A DNA stretch of 64,000 nt, taken from NCBI GenBank assembly GCA_016169945.1, contig JADLSH010000073.1:744001-808000 (forward strand), in the 5' to 3' direction. Position numbers and translations under genes: made by a program. Positions 33,001-44,117 of the stretch are shown here, one piece after another (position 1 is the stretch's first letter; each line of letters starts with the position of its first letter). Origin of the DNA: Trachythela sp. YZ-2020 (Eukaryota > Cnidaria > Anthozoa > Malacalcyonacea > Clavulariidae). The notes beneath the pieces were generated by a model. That model made no database searches and was not told the origin of the DNA. It saw only the letters and a list, made by a program, of their open reading frames with translations.

Positions 33001-33425
33001 TGGCATCTCACTCGATTGAATAATAATCGGCCGCAGTTCGATTCCTGCCAGGGACCTATAGTTGCATTTTTTGCAGCTGTTCCTGGTTAGGTCTAATAAA
33101 TGTATATAATTTACACTCAATAATTTTCCATCTACAAAACTCTTCAATTATTACTCAATCGAGTGAGATGCCAACAAAATCTAGATATTTACCCACAACT
33201 TAACATGGCAGTACCCTAGTATATATACATGAACTTGTGGTTAGAGCTCGACAACTGGACTCTGTAGCTCAGTTGGTTAGAGCGCTGCACCGGAATCGCA
33301 GGGCGGCAGATTCGATTCCTGCCAGGGACCTATGGTTGCATTTTTCGCAGCTGTTTCTGGGTAGGTCTAATAAATGTATATAATTTACACTCAATAATTT
33401 TCTATCTACAAAATCCTTCAATAGT
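33001..33425 (+). repeat. Two tandem tRNA-bearing repeat units, plus orientation
   Basis: A truncated unit (from GTTCGATTCCTGCC at about 33034) is followed by its tail and a second unit with a full tRNA-like head at 33257-33330 (TAGCTCAGTTGGTTAGAG, GATTCGATTCCTGCC). GGCATCTCACTCGATTGA (33003) and its complement (about 33155-33172) bracket the first unit as an inverted pair. These units are the same family, in the opposite orientation, as 55003-56790. Confidence 0.8.
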
Positions 33426-33915
33426 TTGAATACCATGTTCCAGTAATCTCTGATTTGGTAAAGTTGAGGTAGTGTCTTTAAAAACAAATTGACAGAACCT
33501 GTTGTAAAGCAAGCCCAAAAAAATAATATTTTGTGCTCTTGAAGACTATATATACTTCCTAGACAATGTGGGCGGTTCATTAGGATAAGCCATTTACATA
33601 GTAATGATTACTACATAATAAAAACTTTCTACGGCGCTTGCGCGCAAGCATGATGACTTTCGTAGCATAAATACTGAAAATTGCAACAAAAATAAAAAGT
33701 CAAAAACTTATATAGTCGTGGGGTAGCTCTTGAGTCTTTCGAGTTCTCTCAAAACCTTTTGACAAGGATAAACATGTAGTCAAAATGATGGTCTGAGGCT
33801 TAACCAACTGCAAACGGGAAGTTATCTTCACGGGTTGGAAAGGTTCCCTGGCATTCACTATTACTTGCTCGAGCTTCTGTTCATTAAATTCATTCTTGTA
33901 TATTAATCTTCTAGA

Positions 33916-36900
33916 ATGGCCTACGTGTGTAGTATTTGTTCGAAAAGTTTTACTCACATGACCAATTTATCCCGATATTGAGCAAGTCGTTTACACGTAG
34001 AGATGCTCTTATTCGTCATGGTCAACAACATCGGAAGTTGGTAAGCTATAAGTGTAAAAATTGCCTGAAAGAATTCTATCGCCGTGATAAGTTGACTGAA
34101 CATAGAATGTCGTGTGATGGCAACACCCTGAAGAGAAAATTGGATGAAACAGATGACCTCGCTCCTGCTAAAAATAGTAAAGTGAATGTTCAGGTCGAAA
34201 CTGGAGATGACAGCCCATGTGATTTCACTTCCGCCTTTCAGCAGAATCTTAAGAAAGTTGAATTAAAACCACGGAAAGATCAAAAGTCTTATTTATCTGA
34301 ATTCCTACGAGGTAAATCCAAACCAATCTTAGCACACCTGTACAAAGAGTTGAAACTAAAGAAAGGATTGAAATGGTTCATTGGCGTGAAAGTGAGATTT
34401 ATTAAACCCCAAGTTAATGGTGAAGGAAGACCTAACAAGTGAGCCACATTTTCGCAGTTTGTGTATGACAACGGTGAATGCTCATGAATTGGAGAAACAG
34501 TCGCAAGGAGCCAGTGTTAAAGTTATGGATTCCATGGCGGTGTTTCAGAAGGAGGGAAGTGGTTGGATACTAGATGAAATCCTTCATCTAGATCTTAACA
34601 TTGCGCAGTACACCCCACTCAAAGGTTCCAGCTATATTCCACTACCTCAAAAGCTAAAGACCAAGAAAGCTATTGTCAACGTCAAGAATACAGATAACAA
34701 GTGTTTTATGCTGTCCATCCTCGCTGGTATTCACCCAGTTTCTCGTGATGCTGAACGACTTCGCCATTATCAACTGTTTCAGAATGAACTACATTTCACT
34801 GGTATTGAGTTTCCTGTTACTATTGATAAAGTTGGTAAGTTCGAGCGCCAGAATAACATTTCGTATTCGGTTTTGAAGAAGTACTCTTTCCCATCTACAT
34901 TACGAAAGAACGCTTTGGCACCTACGTTAACCTACTATTATTCTCTCAAGGAACTACTAGGCATTACTGTCTCATCAAGGATTTGAATAAACTACTCTGT
35001 GATCAGCATCGGAAGAAGGCACGTATGTATTACTGCCGTTACTGTCTACATGGATTTTTCCGGAAAGATCTACTACAAGACCACGAACCACACTGCAGTC
35101 AACACGGAGCTCAACGTCGTATTGAACCCCCGAATGAAGAGAATGCCCAGCTGTCTTTTAAAGATTACCACAAGCAGCTGAAAGTACCATTTGTGATTTA
35201 TGCAGATTTTGAAAACATTACAGCCAAGATCGATTCAGTAACTCCCAACCCAGAGAAATCTTCCACTGAGAAATACCAGCAACATCAGCCTTGTGGATTT
35301 TCTTACATCGTGATATATGAGTTTGAGCAGTATTCTAAACCCCCTGTGGTTTATCGCGGAGAAGACACTGTTGACAAGTTCCTGGAGTGTTTGGAAACCG
35401 AACGAAAATATATTCAGGAGAAACTTGATTTTATCGAGCCCATGCGGATTGAAAACGAAGAAGAGCAGATGTTTCAAGATGCTTCAAATTGTCATATTTG
35501 TGGGTTTGAGTTGGCAAGCGATCGCGTCCGAGATCATTGTGATCTTTCTGGAAAGTACCGTGGAGCTGCACATAATGAGTGCAATTTGAACTATAGTTTT
35601 ACCCGAAGAATTCCTGTCGTTCTTCACAATCTACGCGGGTTATGATTCCCATCTGATTATGCAAGGACTTGGTAAACTCAAAGACAAGAAAATTAATTGT
35701 ATCCCAAATAACACTGAAAAGTATATTTCTTTCTCCATCGATAATTGGATTCTCCGTCAGTAATTGATTCCCTTCAATTTATGAACGCTTTCCTTGAAGG
35801 ATTAGTCTCTAATGTTTCGAAGAATGGTGCAGATATGTTTCCAACTCTCAAGAAACATATAGAAGTGGATAACGTGCCACTGCTTCTGCCTAAAGAGCAA
35901 ATCTACCGCCTAAAGAGCAATTCTACAGTGTGTTGAATGATGAAAACATTTACGTAACTCGTGTTTTCGAAGACTTCAACTGTCATAATATGGGAGAGTA
36001 CCATGATTTATACTTAAAGTCAGATGTTCTACTCCTCGCAGACGTATTTGAAAATTTCCGAAGCGTGTTTCTGAAGGCGTATAATCTAGATCCTTGTCAC
36101 TTATATACAAGTCCTGGGTTAGTCTGGCAAGCTTGTCTGAAAATGACAGAGGTAGAACTAGAGCTATTGACTGATCCAGATATGTATTTGTTTATTGAAG
36201 AAGGACTGCGCGGTGGAATTTCCATGATTAGCAACCGTTTCAGTAAAGCTAACAACCCATATGTTCCCAACTATGACTCTGAACAATAAACATCTTACGT
36301 GATGTATCTCGACGCTGATAACCTCTATGGCTGGGCTATGTCACAACCTTTACCGACAAGTGAATTTGGCTGGCTAACTGAAGAAGAGATCTCCAACCTT
36401 GACATCTTAAAAACATTCCTGATAATGGTGAAGAAGTTTATATTCTCGAAGTAGACTTACATTATCCAAAAGAACTGCATGATCTGCAAATGACTATCCA
36501 CTATAGCTCCGGAAAAGATGAAAATTTCCACAGAAATGTTATCACCCTATTGTAAACAGCTCTCTAAAGATCTTAACCTTGGAAATGTCGCTGTTCCAAA
36601 ACTAGTACCCAACCTCAATGACAAGACCAACTATATTGTGCACTTCCAAAACTTAAAGTTATATCTTGCATTGGGAATGGAGCTGACGAAAATCAATTGA
36701 GTATTAGTGTTTAACCAGAGTCCATGGCTCAAGACCTATATTGATTTCAACACGGAAAAGCGTAAAAATGCAGCGAACGACTTTGAGAAAGATTTTTACA
36801 AGTTGATGAATAACTCGACGTTTGGTAAGACCATGGAAAACCTTCGGAAACGAGTCGACGTCAAGTTAGTCAACGACAAGATGAAACTCTCCAATTTGCC

Positions 36901-37012
36901 TGCATGCCCGTCATTCAACTCATTCCGTATATTCTCTGAGGATCTGGCAGTTGTGAATATGAAGAAGACAAAGCTCTATTTAAACCGAAAGTGCGTATCA
37001 GTTTCACTATGA
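33916..37012 (+). pseudogene. Degraded Polinton/Maverick-type DNA polymerase B
   Basis: A series of plus-strand frames separated by at least eight stops or frameshifts (for example TGA at 33979, breaks near 34430, 34983, 35643 and 36287, TGA near 36698) match protein-primed family B DNA polymerases of Polintons and related virus-like elements. In order: N-terminal C2H2 zinc fingers, a region with EPHFRSLC and GSSYIPLP, a Cys/His segment, exonuclease motif YADFENI (about 35200), an HNH-like CHICGF...RDHCDLSGKYRG segment, polymerase motif A LDADNLYGWAMSQ (about 36310) and motif B NSTFGKTMEN (about 36810). Similarity stops at 37012 before motif C, so the catalytic DTDS block is missing. In life it would copy the element from a protein primer; this copy cannot be functional. 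Confidence 0.85.
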
Positions 37013-37951
37013 TTATATAAACTAATATAGTGTTTGAATGTATTTACATGATAAATAAAGTAAGAGGGCATGAACAGACAGTTCAATTTAACGATTATAT
37101 AGAGTGTTGTGTCACTTATACGTATTATAGTAGATAATCATGATACTTTACATGCTTTAACTGTGTGTGTTTGATAACAATTAGCTTTAACAATAAGTGT
37201 AGATAATTCTTTTTGGAGGTTCGTGTGTAATTTTTTATATCAATATATGTTTTCAAAATCAAATTACGTGTGTCATTCTGATGTGAAGTATGGGATGGGT
37301 AAACAGGGACAAAGTATCCGTAGAAGGACTGTGGAGATAGGCGGGGTATCACATAAGATATACAGGGAGTGTAAAGGTTCTATCCTTTTAACTATAGGTA
37401 TAGCATAGGTTAAGCAGAGGGATGGGGAGGGTAAGGATTCATTCGCGAGATCGGGTCATCGGGCCACATAAATCGAACTATCTGGCCGCATATCGTTCTG
37501 ACATGCCTGCCCGAAGACAAAATGTCTATGAATGTGTATTCTTGAAACGGGACCTACGGACTAAAAAAGTCCCTCCGGGAAAATTGTATACATGTGATTA
37601 TTCTTACTCACTGGTTGTCAGAATATGCTATTCATGATTATTAGTATGAAATCTCATCCCAGTGGCATCATGGGTGGATCCACCCGATCCACCCGCGCCA
37701 CAATCCCCCTTCTGTATACTACTGGTTTGTGTTCAAACTTGAAACTGGAAAATATACTCCTATCTTTGAAAAGGTTGTTACCCAAAAACGACAAAGTTTG
37801 CAAAAAAACAACTCATAATTGACAAAAAATTTAAAACTTCGTTAATTCATGCTATCAATCATTGTCATGTTGTCTTTTCAAAAACATAATTCGCCCACGA
37901 ACACAAACAACATCGGTGCGGACACTTTTTGATCTCGAGCACTCAGTCCAG
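37013..37951. other. Spacer with possible coding remnants
   Basis: Short plus-strand frames at 37223-37408 and 37422-37637 (for example MPARRQNVYECVFLKRDL) have a composition that could be coding, but I recognise no family. They may be remnants of the element that carried the polymerase. GGATCC.ACCCG repeats lie at 37675-37700. Confidence 0.3.
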
Positions 37952-38337
37952 CAAGGCTCAAAATAACGGCCGGTCAACGGTCAATGACCGGCCAAAAATG
38001 CCTGTTGACCGGTCACTTTTAAACCTCGCCGGTCATTTTGACCGGCCACATTTTCATGCCTTCCGCTAGAATTTTAAATCCTTATGATAAAGATTTCCCC
38101 GAAAGCACTACAGTAACACTGATAACGTTGCCTATACACGGTGATTGCTAACGTCTTGAGCGTTTAGAACGTCACCGTGAAACAATAAAAGCGATGTCTC
38201 TGAACAAATTCTTATGATTTGTTTCACTGTTAGTATATGCGTATTAGTGACCGGTTAAAAACAGATTTTGACCGAGCTAAAATCAAGCTGACCGGTCATT
38301 TTGACCGGAGACCTATCGGCCGTTATTTTGAGCCCTG
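37952..38337. mobile_element. MITE with CARGGCTCAAAATAACGGCCG ends
   Basis: The left end CAAGGCTCAAAATAACGGCC and the right end (complement CAGGGCTCAAAATAACGGCC) form about 21-bp TIRs. The interior has repeated palindromic ACCGGTCATTTTGACCGG motifs. The ends resemble hAT elements. I do not see a clean 8-bp target duplication. Confidence 0.75.
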
Positions 38338-38690
38338 GTCCATCCTTCTTCAATAATTCCCTCCCCCAACATGTCTGTATTAACTGTGTCTGAAATTAAA
38401 TTAATAGGCTAATAGAATAGGATACAAGAAAAGGTAAATAATCATACATTACGATCACAGTTCGATAACATGAATATGATATTACTAAGAGTTACAGTCT
38501 TTGAAGCATCATAGCGGATTCTAAATTTGCCCCAATTCCTTAGCACGCGAGATAAGACTTTAATTATCTTAATTTGCAAATTGTAATTGTATGTCTCGTC
38601 TTGTGTCTCAAGATGTGATTGGGTTAAAGATATTACGTCACTGAAATACCGGCGTCATCCGCAAGTTGTCATCTTGACCAATGAAAAGGC
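38338..38690. other. Spacer, nothing recognised
   Basis: No coding sequence, RNA gene or repeat that I can support. Confidence 0.4.
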
Positions 38691-39055
38691 ATTATTTGGA
38701 TGACCATCATGAACATACAAAGATCCGAGTACAGGGGAAGCATGGGCTTCCAGAATTGTTTGAAAGTTTTTCATACGTGCTAAAGTGGTGCCAAATTGTT
38801 ATTATCAAAAGAGCATGCGAATTGAAGGGAATTAAATTCTCAATTATTTTCAAAAGACATGTAATAGCCTTAGTTAAAAATCAATACAGTGTTCCTCCTG
38901 GCCTTGGCCAGATTTTTATTTCACTGGTTGGCTGACCAGTTTAATTAGCCAATCAGTGTAGGCCATATTAGGCCAAAGTCTGGCCAAAGTCAAGCATATT
39001 AGGGCTTGCAGTGTAAACACGGTTTTACAAGTAGAACGGTAGAACCTCCTAAATA
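38690..39055. repeat. Dispersed repeat, copy of 11205-11530
   Basis: Same blocks in the same order as listed for 11205-11530, with extra CTGGCCAAAGTC sequence near the end. Direct orientation. Confidence 0.7.
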
Positions 39056-40489
39056 TTTCAAATTTGATACACTACCCTTTTCTAATAGAAGAGGTGTCCT
39101 TAAGACGAAGTGCCCCTCCAACTTGAAGTTGCTTCCTACGCCCATGTTTCTTTCAAATGCCAAAATGATAACAATAGATGACTGTGATGTCATATTAAGA
39201 GCTACTTCAGAGTGAATGAGGTAATTCCCTCTGCCAGGGGGTCATGTTTTGATTCACCTGGTTTCTTTGTGTGTGTTTGTCTGTGAGCAGTGCCGGGCAC
39301 CAAGGTGAGCACGATAAGGAAAAAAATATCAAATATTTTAATAAGAAAATTTGTGGAGCTTAATGGTCATTGGCCAAGGACAAATCGATTAAATTTTGAT
39401 TCAGTTTGGATGAGAATTGGATGAGAAATCTACAAAAATTTGTCTTGTTTTCCCCGGCTGAACAGAACTGAATGCATAATTAGTGCATGTATAATTTATG
39501 CATGAATACTTGACTTAATTTCCCGGTGGAGGAATGCGACCTCTGAGTGCCCTCCAATCTCGTACCCAGAGTATTCCCGTTTAACCTGCGAACGGACATA
39601 CTGTGGGTACGAGATTAGTGCCCTAGTCTATTAATTTATCGATATAAATAAATATATAAATAGCAATCGTCCCAAACGCTGCCTTGTGCCATTATAAAAC
39701 TGGCAGTACGTTCATGAGGAAATTTATGTTTTCGTGACTACAAGACGAGCGTAAAGTAACTAACATTTTTAAAATTCTCTCCAACAAGATGAACTTAAAT
39801 TGTGTAAATACAATTGCCAATGTCAGGGACTTTCCACAAAATATCGAACCCAAGAAATAAGTGGTTAAATAATTGTAGGGGGAATTGGGAAAGCACGACC
39901 TATACATCTCGAACGTGTGGTGCCACTGTAGGTAGTGTCTATACGAAATACTGCAGGTCTTTTGGATCTCGAAGGGCCTTCAGTCCGTTCGAAACGTCGA
40001 AATTGCTATTGTATTTTTCAGGTAGATTGGTCCAAAAGATTCGCAGTATATATCGTAATAAACTATACATGACTATAACAGTACAATTTCTACATGATTA
40101 TATATAACACTGGCACTGTTATTAAATATCTATTTCTATATTAGTATGTAAAATTAAATGTCGACTCATAAGACTATAAAGATTGTTCTTAAGAGTGGGC
40201 TACATATGCTGCAGCAGAAGCGTTCAAACAGGAATTAATTAGGTAGAAAACAAAACCAAATTTTACTCTAAAAATGCAGGAAATAGCCATTATTCCTGGA
40301 AACAGACATTCGCAGGTACTTAATTGCATGACCGAACAATTGGCCTCATCTTGTCCACTGACTCACAGTCAGTTTTTGGGCCGAGTTCCAAATTTTTCCT
40401 AGGATACCCTGAGTAACACTGAACATTCGTTGTTACCCAAATTGTGAAGCTATCTATGTTAACATCCTTCTATGTGTCAATAATACAGC
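39056..40489. other. Spacer with a hairpin and a ribozyme-like relic
   Basis: A hairpin CCAATCTCGTACCCAGAGTA / TACTGTGGGTACGAGATT lies at 39556-39617. Near 39969-40000 the sequence CGAAGGGCC...TTCGAAACGTCGAA resembles the right half of a hammerhead-type motif of Penelope-like elements, but the CUGANGA box is lost. A GTGTGGTGCCA(C/G)TGT phrase nearby is shared with 10230. No gene. Confidence 0.4.
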
Positions 40490-40710
40490 GCGCAACGCTT
40501 GGAAGAAAAGGCTGCGTCGACGGCAATCAGTGAAGCTATATTGTATCTCGCTAACTGCGAACGTAACGTTCTTTATGTGGGCAGATGAGCAAGGAAAATA
40601 TATACAACCTTTTTAAATAAATTTACCTTATTGCAGTGATGTTAACGTTTCAGCTTCATGAATATTTACTCGTCTTTCGCTTTGTTGTATTTCTCTTTGT
40701 CTGCTCTCTC
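40490..40710. repeat. Dispersed repeat, copy of 17435-17645
   Basis: Shares TTTATGTGGGCAGATG, TTTACCTTATTGCAGTGAT and GAATATTTACT with the other copy, in the same order and orientation. Confidence 0.7.
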
Positions 40711-40809
40711 GTTACTTCCGCAATGAAATGGCCGTGGTACAACGCAATAAGAATAATTATACTTCGATTTATTTAGTATCGTGTTACATGATTGTAACCG
40801 TCTTAGTAT

Positions 40810-41295
40810 TTAAATTGTGATATTGGTTGGCTTCCTGTTAAAGAGCACCTGCTGTATAGTCTATAGAGACATGGTTATGATTTATAAATGCATGAACGGC
40901 CTAGCTCCTCCATATCTGGCTGACCTATTTCACAAACGAATGGAATTAAACGATCGTGTGACAAGAAACAATAACTCACTACACATCCCCTTATGCTCAA
41001 CCACAACAGGACAGAGAAGTTTCAGATATAGAGCTGTGAAGTTATGGAATAGTTTAGATAAAGAATTGAAAAAACTTCCGTTAATAACATTTAAAACAAA
41101 ATTAAAGCGTAGCTTGTTAAATAAATACTTTGAAAGGTGAACAAAATCTTAATATCTCATTTATAAACTTATTATATATCTTAGCTTTCTTACTACTCCA
41201 TATCTTGTAAATAGTACTTAAATAGTTAATTTTTTATTGTAAATAAGTATTGAAAAACCCTACGGGGAATACTCATTTTTATAATAATAATAAAA
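40810..41295 (+). pseudogene. Non-LTR retrotransposon, C-terminal fragment
   Basis: A frame ending at 41140 encodes the typical tail of CR1/Jockey-like ORF2: YKCMNGLAPPYLADLF, then GQRSFRYRAVKLWNSL and LPLITFKTKLKRSL. Upstream, GWLPVKEHLLYS sits in another frame, so there is a frameshift near 40860. The fragment ends in an ATAATAATAATAAAAAAAA tail at about 41283-41300, consistent with a retroposed 3' end. Confidence 0.75.
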
Positions 41296-41299
41296 AAAA

Positions 41300-41950
41300 A
41301 ATTAACGTCATGCGTTTCCAGCGAGTTGCTCGATTGGTCAACATTTCATTCTGTGATAATTGATAAATACAATTGTAAATTACAGCATGTAGTAACATAC
41401 AAAGTTCCCCAGTAAGTTGATGAAATGGATCAGTAGAGATTTAATATATAAACTTTAATTTTGTAATCTGTAATTCTCCTCATGAAATGATAGCTGTTTC
41501 ATCTTGAAAATGTCAAGAAACTGCTTCCCGTGAATGGTGAGCAGGTATTAAAGGGGAGTAGTAGTGTAGGTGGTTTTCGACCCGGATTTTTGGGGGTGTG
41601 CGGGAGTGTGCGGGGGTGTGCGGGAGTGTGCGGGGGTGTGCGAGAGTGTGCGGGAGTGTGCAACATCATTAACATAAACATAATTAATTATGTATTGACG
41701 TCACAATAGCGTCACGTTACCAAGTCGCGTTACCATACGTCACCTTAGGTTACGTTACCATCTGGCGGCGGAAGTTACCAAGTCGCGTTACCATACGTCA
41801 CCTTAGGTTACGTTACCATCTGGCGGCGGAAGTGTGTGAGAGTGTGTGAGAGTGTGTGAGAGTGTGCGAGAGTGTGTGAGAGTGTGTGAGAGTGCGCGAG
41901 AGTGTGCAACATCATTAACATAAACATAATTAATTATGTATTGACATCAT
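41300..41950. repeat. GAGTGTGTGA/CGGGAGTGTG minisatellites and duplicated 58-bp unit
   Basis: Tandem GTGTGCGGGA units lie at 41590-41660 and GAGTGTGTGA units at 41830-41905. Between them is a doubled unit starting GTTACCAAGTCGCG (about 41718 and 41776). The phrase TGCAACATCATTAACATAAA occurs after both arrays (about 41659 and 41906), so the whole block of about 246 bp looks duplicated. The 41300-41590 part has no recognised content. Confidence 0.75.
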
Positions 41951-42175
41951 AATGATATGCAAGGCAAGTTTGGGCGAAACAGTCATTAAGCTGAATTCAG
42001 CATTTTCGTCGCAAAAAGAGTTAATCCTGACGCTTTTTATCACAGTCTTTACGCGTTCGAGTAATTAAATTAAATATTGGCACAATTATTCATTACCTTG
42101 AAAAGTCGAGTTAGTAAAGGTGTTAGGCGGAAATTTCATACTTAAATATGATTCTGATGTTTAGTAAATCGTTAA

Positions 42176-42261
42176 GCCAGGATGGCTGAGTTGGTTAAGG
42201 CGTTAGACTTAAGATTCTAGTGTGTGTTTACACGTCGGGGGTTCGAATCCCTCTCCTGGCA
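42176..42261 (+). tRNA. tRNA-Leu(UAA)-like gene with an 8-base anticodon loop
   Basis: Acceptor strands GCCAGGA and TCCTGGC pair perfectly, the discriminator is A, the D-arm has TTGGTTAAGGC, a long variable arm is present as in class II tRNAs, and the T-arm contains GGTTCGAATCC. The anticodon arm reads TTAGA-CTTAAGAT-TCTAG: pairing TTAGA with TCTAG leaves CTTAAGAT, eight bases rather than seven. Anticodon TAA reads Leu UUA codons. The extra T suggests a pseudogene or an unusual isodecoder. No intron. T-rich sequence (TATTTTCTCCTCTTTT) follows and could terminate polymerase III. Confidence 0.75.
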
Positions 42262-42499
42262 AAATATTTTCTCCTCTTTTATGTCACAGTCCGCTTCGAC
42301 ATATTCTCGTATCTAATATCACCTTATACGAAACGGCTTAGACAACTAATATAGCGACGCTTAACCTACTATTACCTTATGCGAAATAATAACAAGTAAA
42401 AATATAGCTTTCTAAAACGAGAAATGTCTTATAGTCTAAGAGAGGTCTAAGGTCTTATAGAGAAATACAAATATATGTTACCAAGTGATTGTTAAAGGG

Positions 42500-43835
42500 A
42501 TTAAATAATAGTCTTTATTAATCAATACTCGAAACACACGTCCGAGTTTACATGGAATTGTAAAAATAAGGTATATAGTCTATTTTTCATTAGTTATTTA
42601 CATCAATAATTTAATAAAACTAGCAAAAATTCTACAATATTGTTAATAATTATTAAAATATCATACACTAGATAAAATTGAAAAGACATCTATTTACAAA
42701 AGATTTTTTAAATCTTTCAGTTTTCACTAAAGGCAGCTCAAAGTCATGTCCCCTTTGCCTTAAAGTTCGATTTAATTTGTTGGGTTAAAGTTATCTTAAT
42801 GCATTATTTTCATCATCTAATATTTTATTCCACAACCTCTTGTCTCTCTTATTTATTATTTCTCTAAAATTAGATTTCTCTATTACGTACCTATTACGGT
42901 ATGCACGATTTACAAACTTATCAATCTGACTGATGTATTTAGTATAGGATGCTCCTCCCCAAAGTTCAATTCCAAAAGTGAATAATGACATTATTAAACT
43001 TTGAAAGAAAAGTTCTAACTGCTTTGTTGTAAAACTATAATATTTACACACTCGTAAAATGTACATTCTTCCACTCGCTTTCTTGAGCATCTCTTCGAAC
43101 TGTCTATCCCAATTTTCTGGTATTTCCTCAAGGGTAACTCCAAGTATCTTGAGCCATGTTTTCCGTTTAATGGACGGAATGCAACTGGGTAGAGGTATCG
43201 ATGTTCTCCCACGAACAATCATTTCATATGTTTTGTTCATATTCAGCACCATTCGGTTTTCATCTGACCATGATTTCATATTTTCTACCTCTTCTCTACT
43301 TGTATCATCCTCATCATAGCCCGGGACTTCTATTGTTATATCATCAGCGAATTTACAGAGTTCATTGATTGGATTGACTGATTTAATGTCATTTACCATT
43401 ATTGAAAATAATATCGGGCCTAGAACAGTTCCCTGAGGCACGCCACGATTAATTTTCAAGAACTCGGTTGTAATGCCATCAACTGTTACTCTCTGTTTAC
43501 GATCTTTTAAGAAATCAATCATCCAATTTATGATGTATGGGTTAAAAGGCAATTTCTTAACTTTTTCAAATAGTATGTCATGTGGAACACTGTCAAAAGC
43601 CTTGCTAAAGTCAAATGATAGTACTCTCACGTATTTGGCACCATTATCCAACCCTTTCAACCACGTATGTTGACATTTGATTAGAGCCATCGTTGAGTTG
43701 TGTCCTACCTTATATGCATATTGGTCAGAATCGATTGAATAATATATAACATCTGCAATCTCATTTTTATATATACATCTCTCAAATAGTCTCATTATGA
43801 TGTCTGTTAGTTTTAGATGTAGCAGTGATTTTTAA
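42500..43835 (-). pseudogene. 5'-truncated non-LTR retrotransposon with reverse transcriptase
   Basis: A 334-codon frame (43795-42791), extendable to a stop near 43832, covers the reverse transcriptase from fingers/palm onward: FDFSKAFDS (residues 61-69), GVPQGTVLGP (118-127) and the catalytic FADD (149-152). Thumb-region matches include LKILGVTLE and GIELWGGASY. This fits CR1/Jockey-clade ORF2. The endonuclease and N-terminal half are missing, so it is a typical 5' truncation. The 3' end lies toward 42500 on the minus strand. It sits immediately downstream of the packaging ATPase gene and must have inserted there. Confidence 0.85.
42791..43795 (-). CDS. Reverse transcriptase fragment (334 codons)
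   Basis: Open frame within the truncated LINE. The FADD active site is intact, and there is no internal stop over the palm and thumb. Without the endonuclease domain and the 5' end it is not an autonomous retrotransposon. The open frame suggests recent insertion. Confidence 0.8.
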   Translation of the reverse strand: MRLFERCIYKNEIADVIYYSIDSDQYAYKVGHNSTMALIKCQHTWLKGLDNGAKYVRVLSFDFSKAFDSVPHDILFEKVKKLPFNPYIINWMIDFLKDRKQRVTVDGITTEFLKINRGVPQGTVLGPILFSIMVNDIKSVNPINELCKFADDITIEVPGYDEDDTSREEVENMKSWSDENRMVLNMNKTYEMIVRGRTSIPLPSCIPSIKRKTWLKILGVTLEEIPENWDRQFEEMLKKASGRMYILRVCKYYSFTTKQLELFFQSLIMSLFTFGIELWGGASYTKYISQIDKFVNRAYRNRYVIEKSNFREIINKRDKRLWNKILDDENNALR

Positions 43836-44117
43836 GCGAGATACAAACATTGTATGTAAACACAATTCTATGCGGTTTGTAAGTCATTTGCAAATCGTTA
43901 ACAATGATTTGAATAAATTTAGAATATATCATAGGATGGGAAAATATTGTACAATGTACACACACAGAATTAATTTTTAAAACACATTTATTGATTATAA
44001 TTTCTTTTACAACGTTAGTAAGGTCTGCTCCTAAGAGCATATCATTTAGGCGTCTTTTGTGTCTGTAAAGAATTCTCATATTCTTGTCTGTCTTCGGGTG
44101 ATAATCTTACTATATCC

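Noticed and set aside
33257..33330. Genuine tRNA gene in the repeat heads
   Set aside because: Every copy is embedded in the same repeat unit with an identical tail, and the anticodon loop lacks U33. A SINE-like tRNA-derived head is the simpler reading.
33700..33957. 85-codon minus-strand frame diverging from the polymerase remnant
   Set aside because: It overlaps the polymerase start and has no recognisable family. Kept out for lack of evidence.
43813..44079. 88-codon minus-strand frame just after the ATPase
   Set aside because: It overlaps the putative frameshifted ATPase tail in another frame and runs into the 5' truncation point of the LINE. No similarity recognised.
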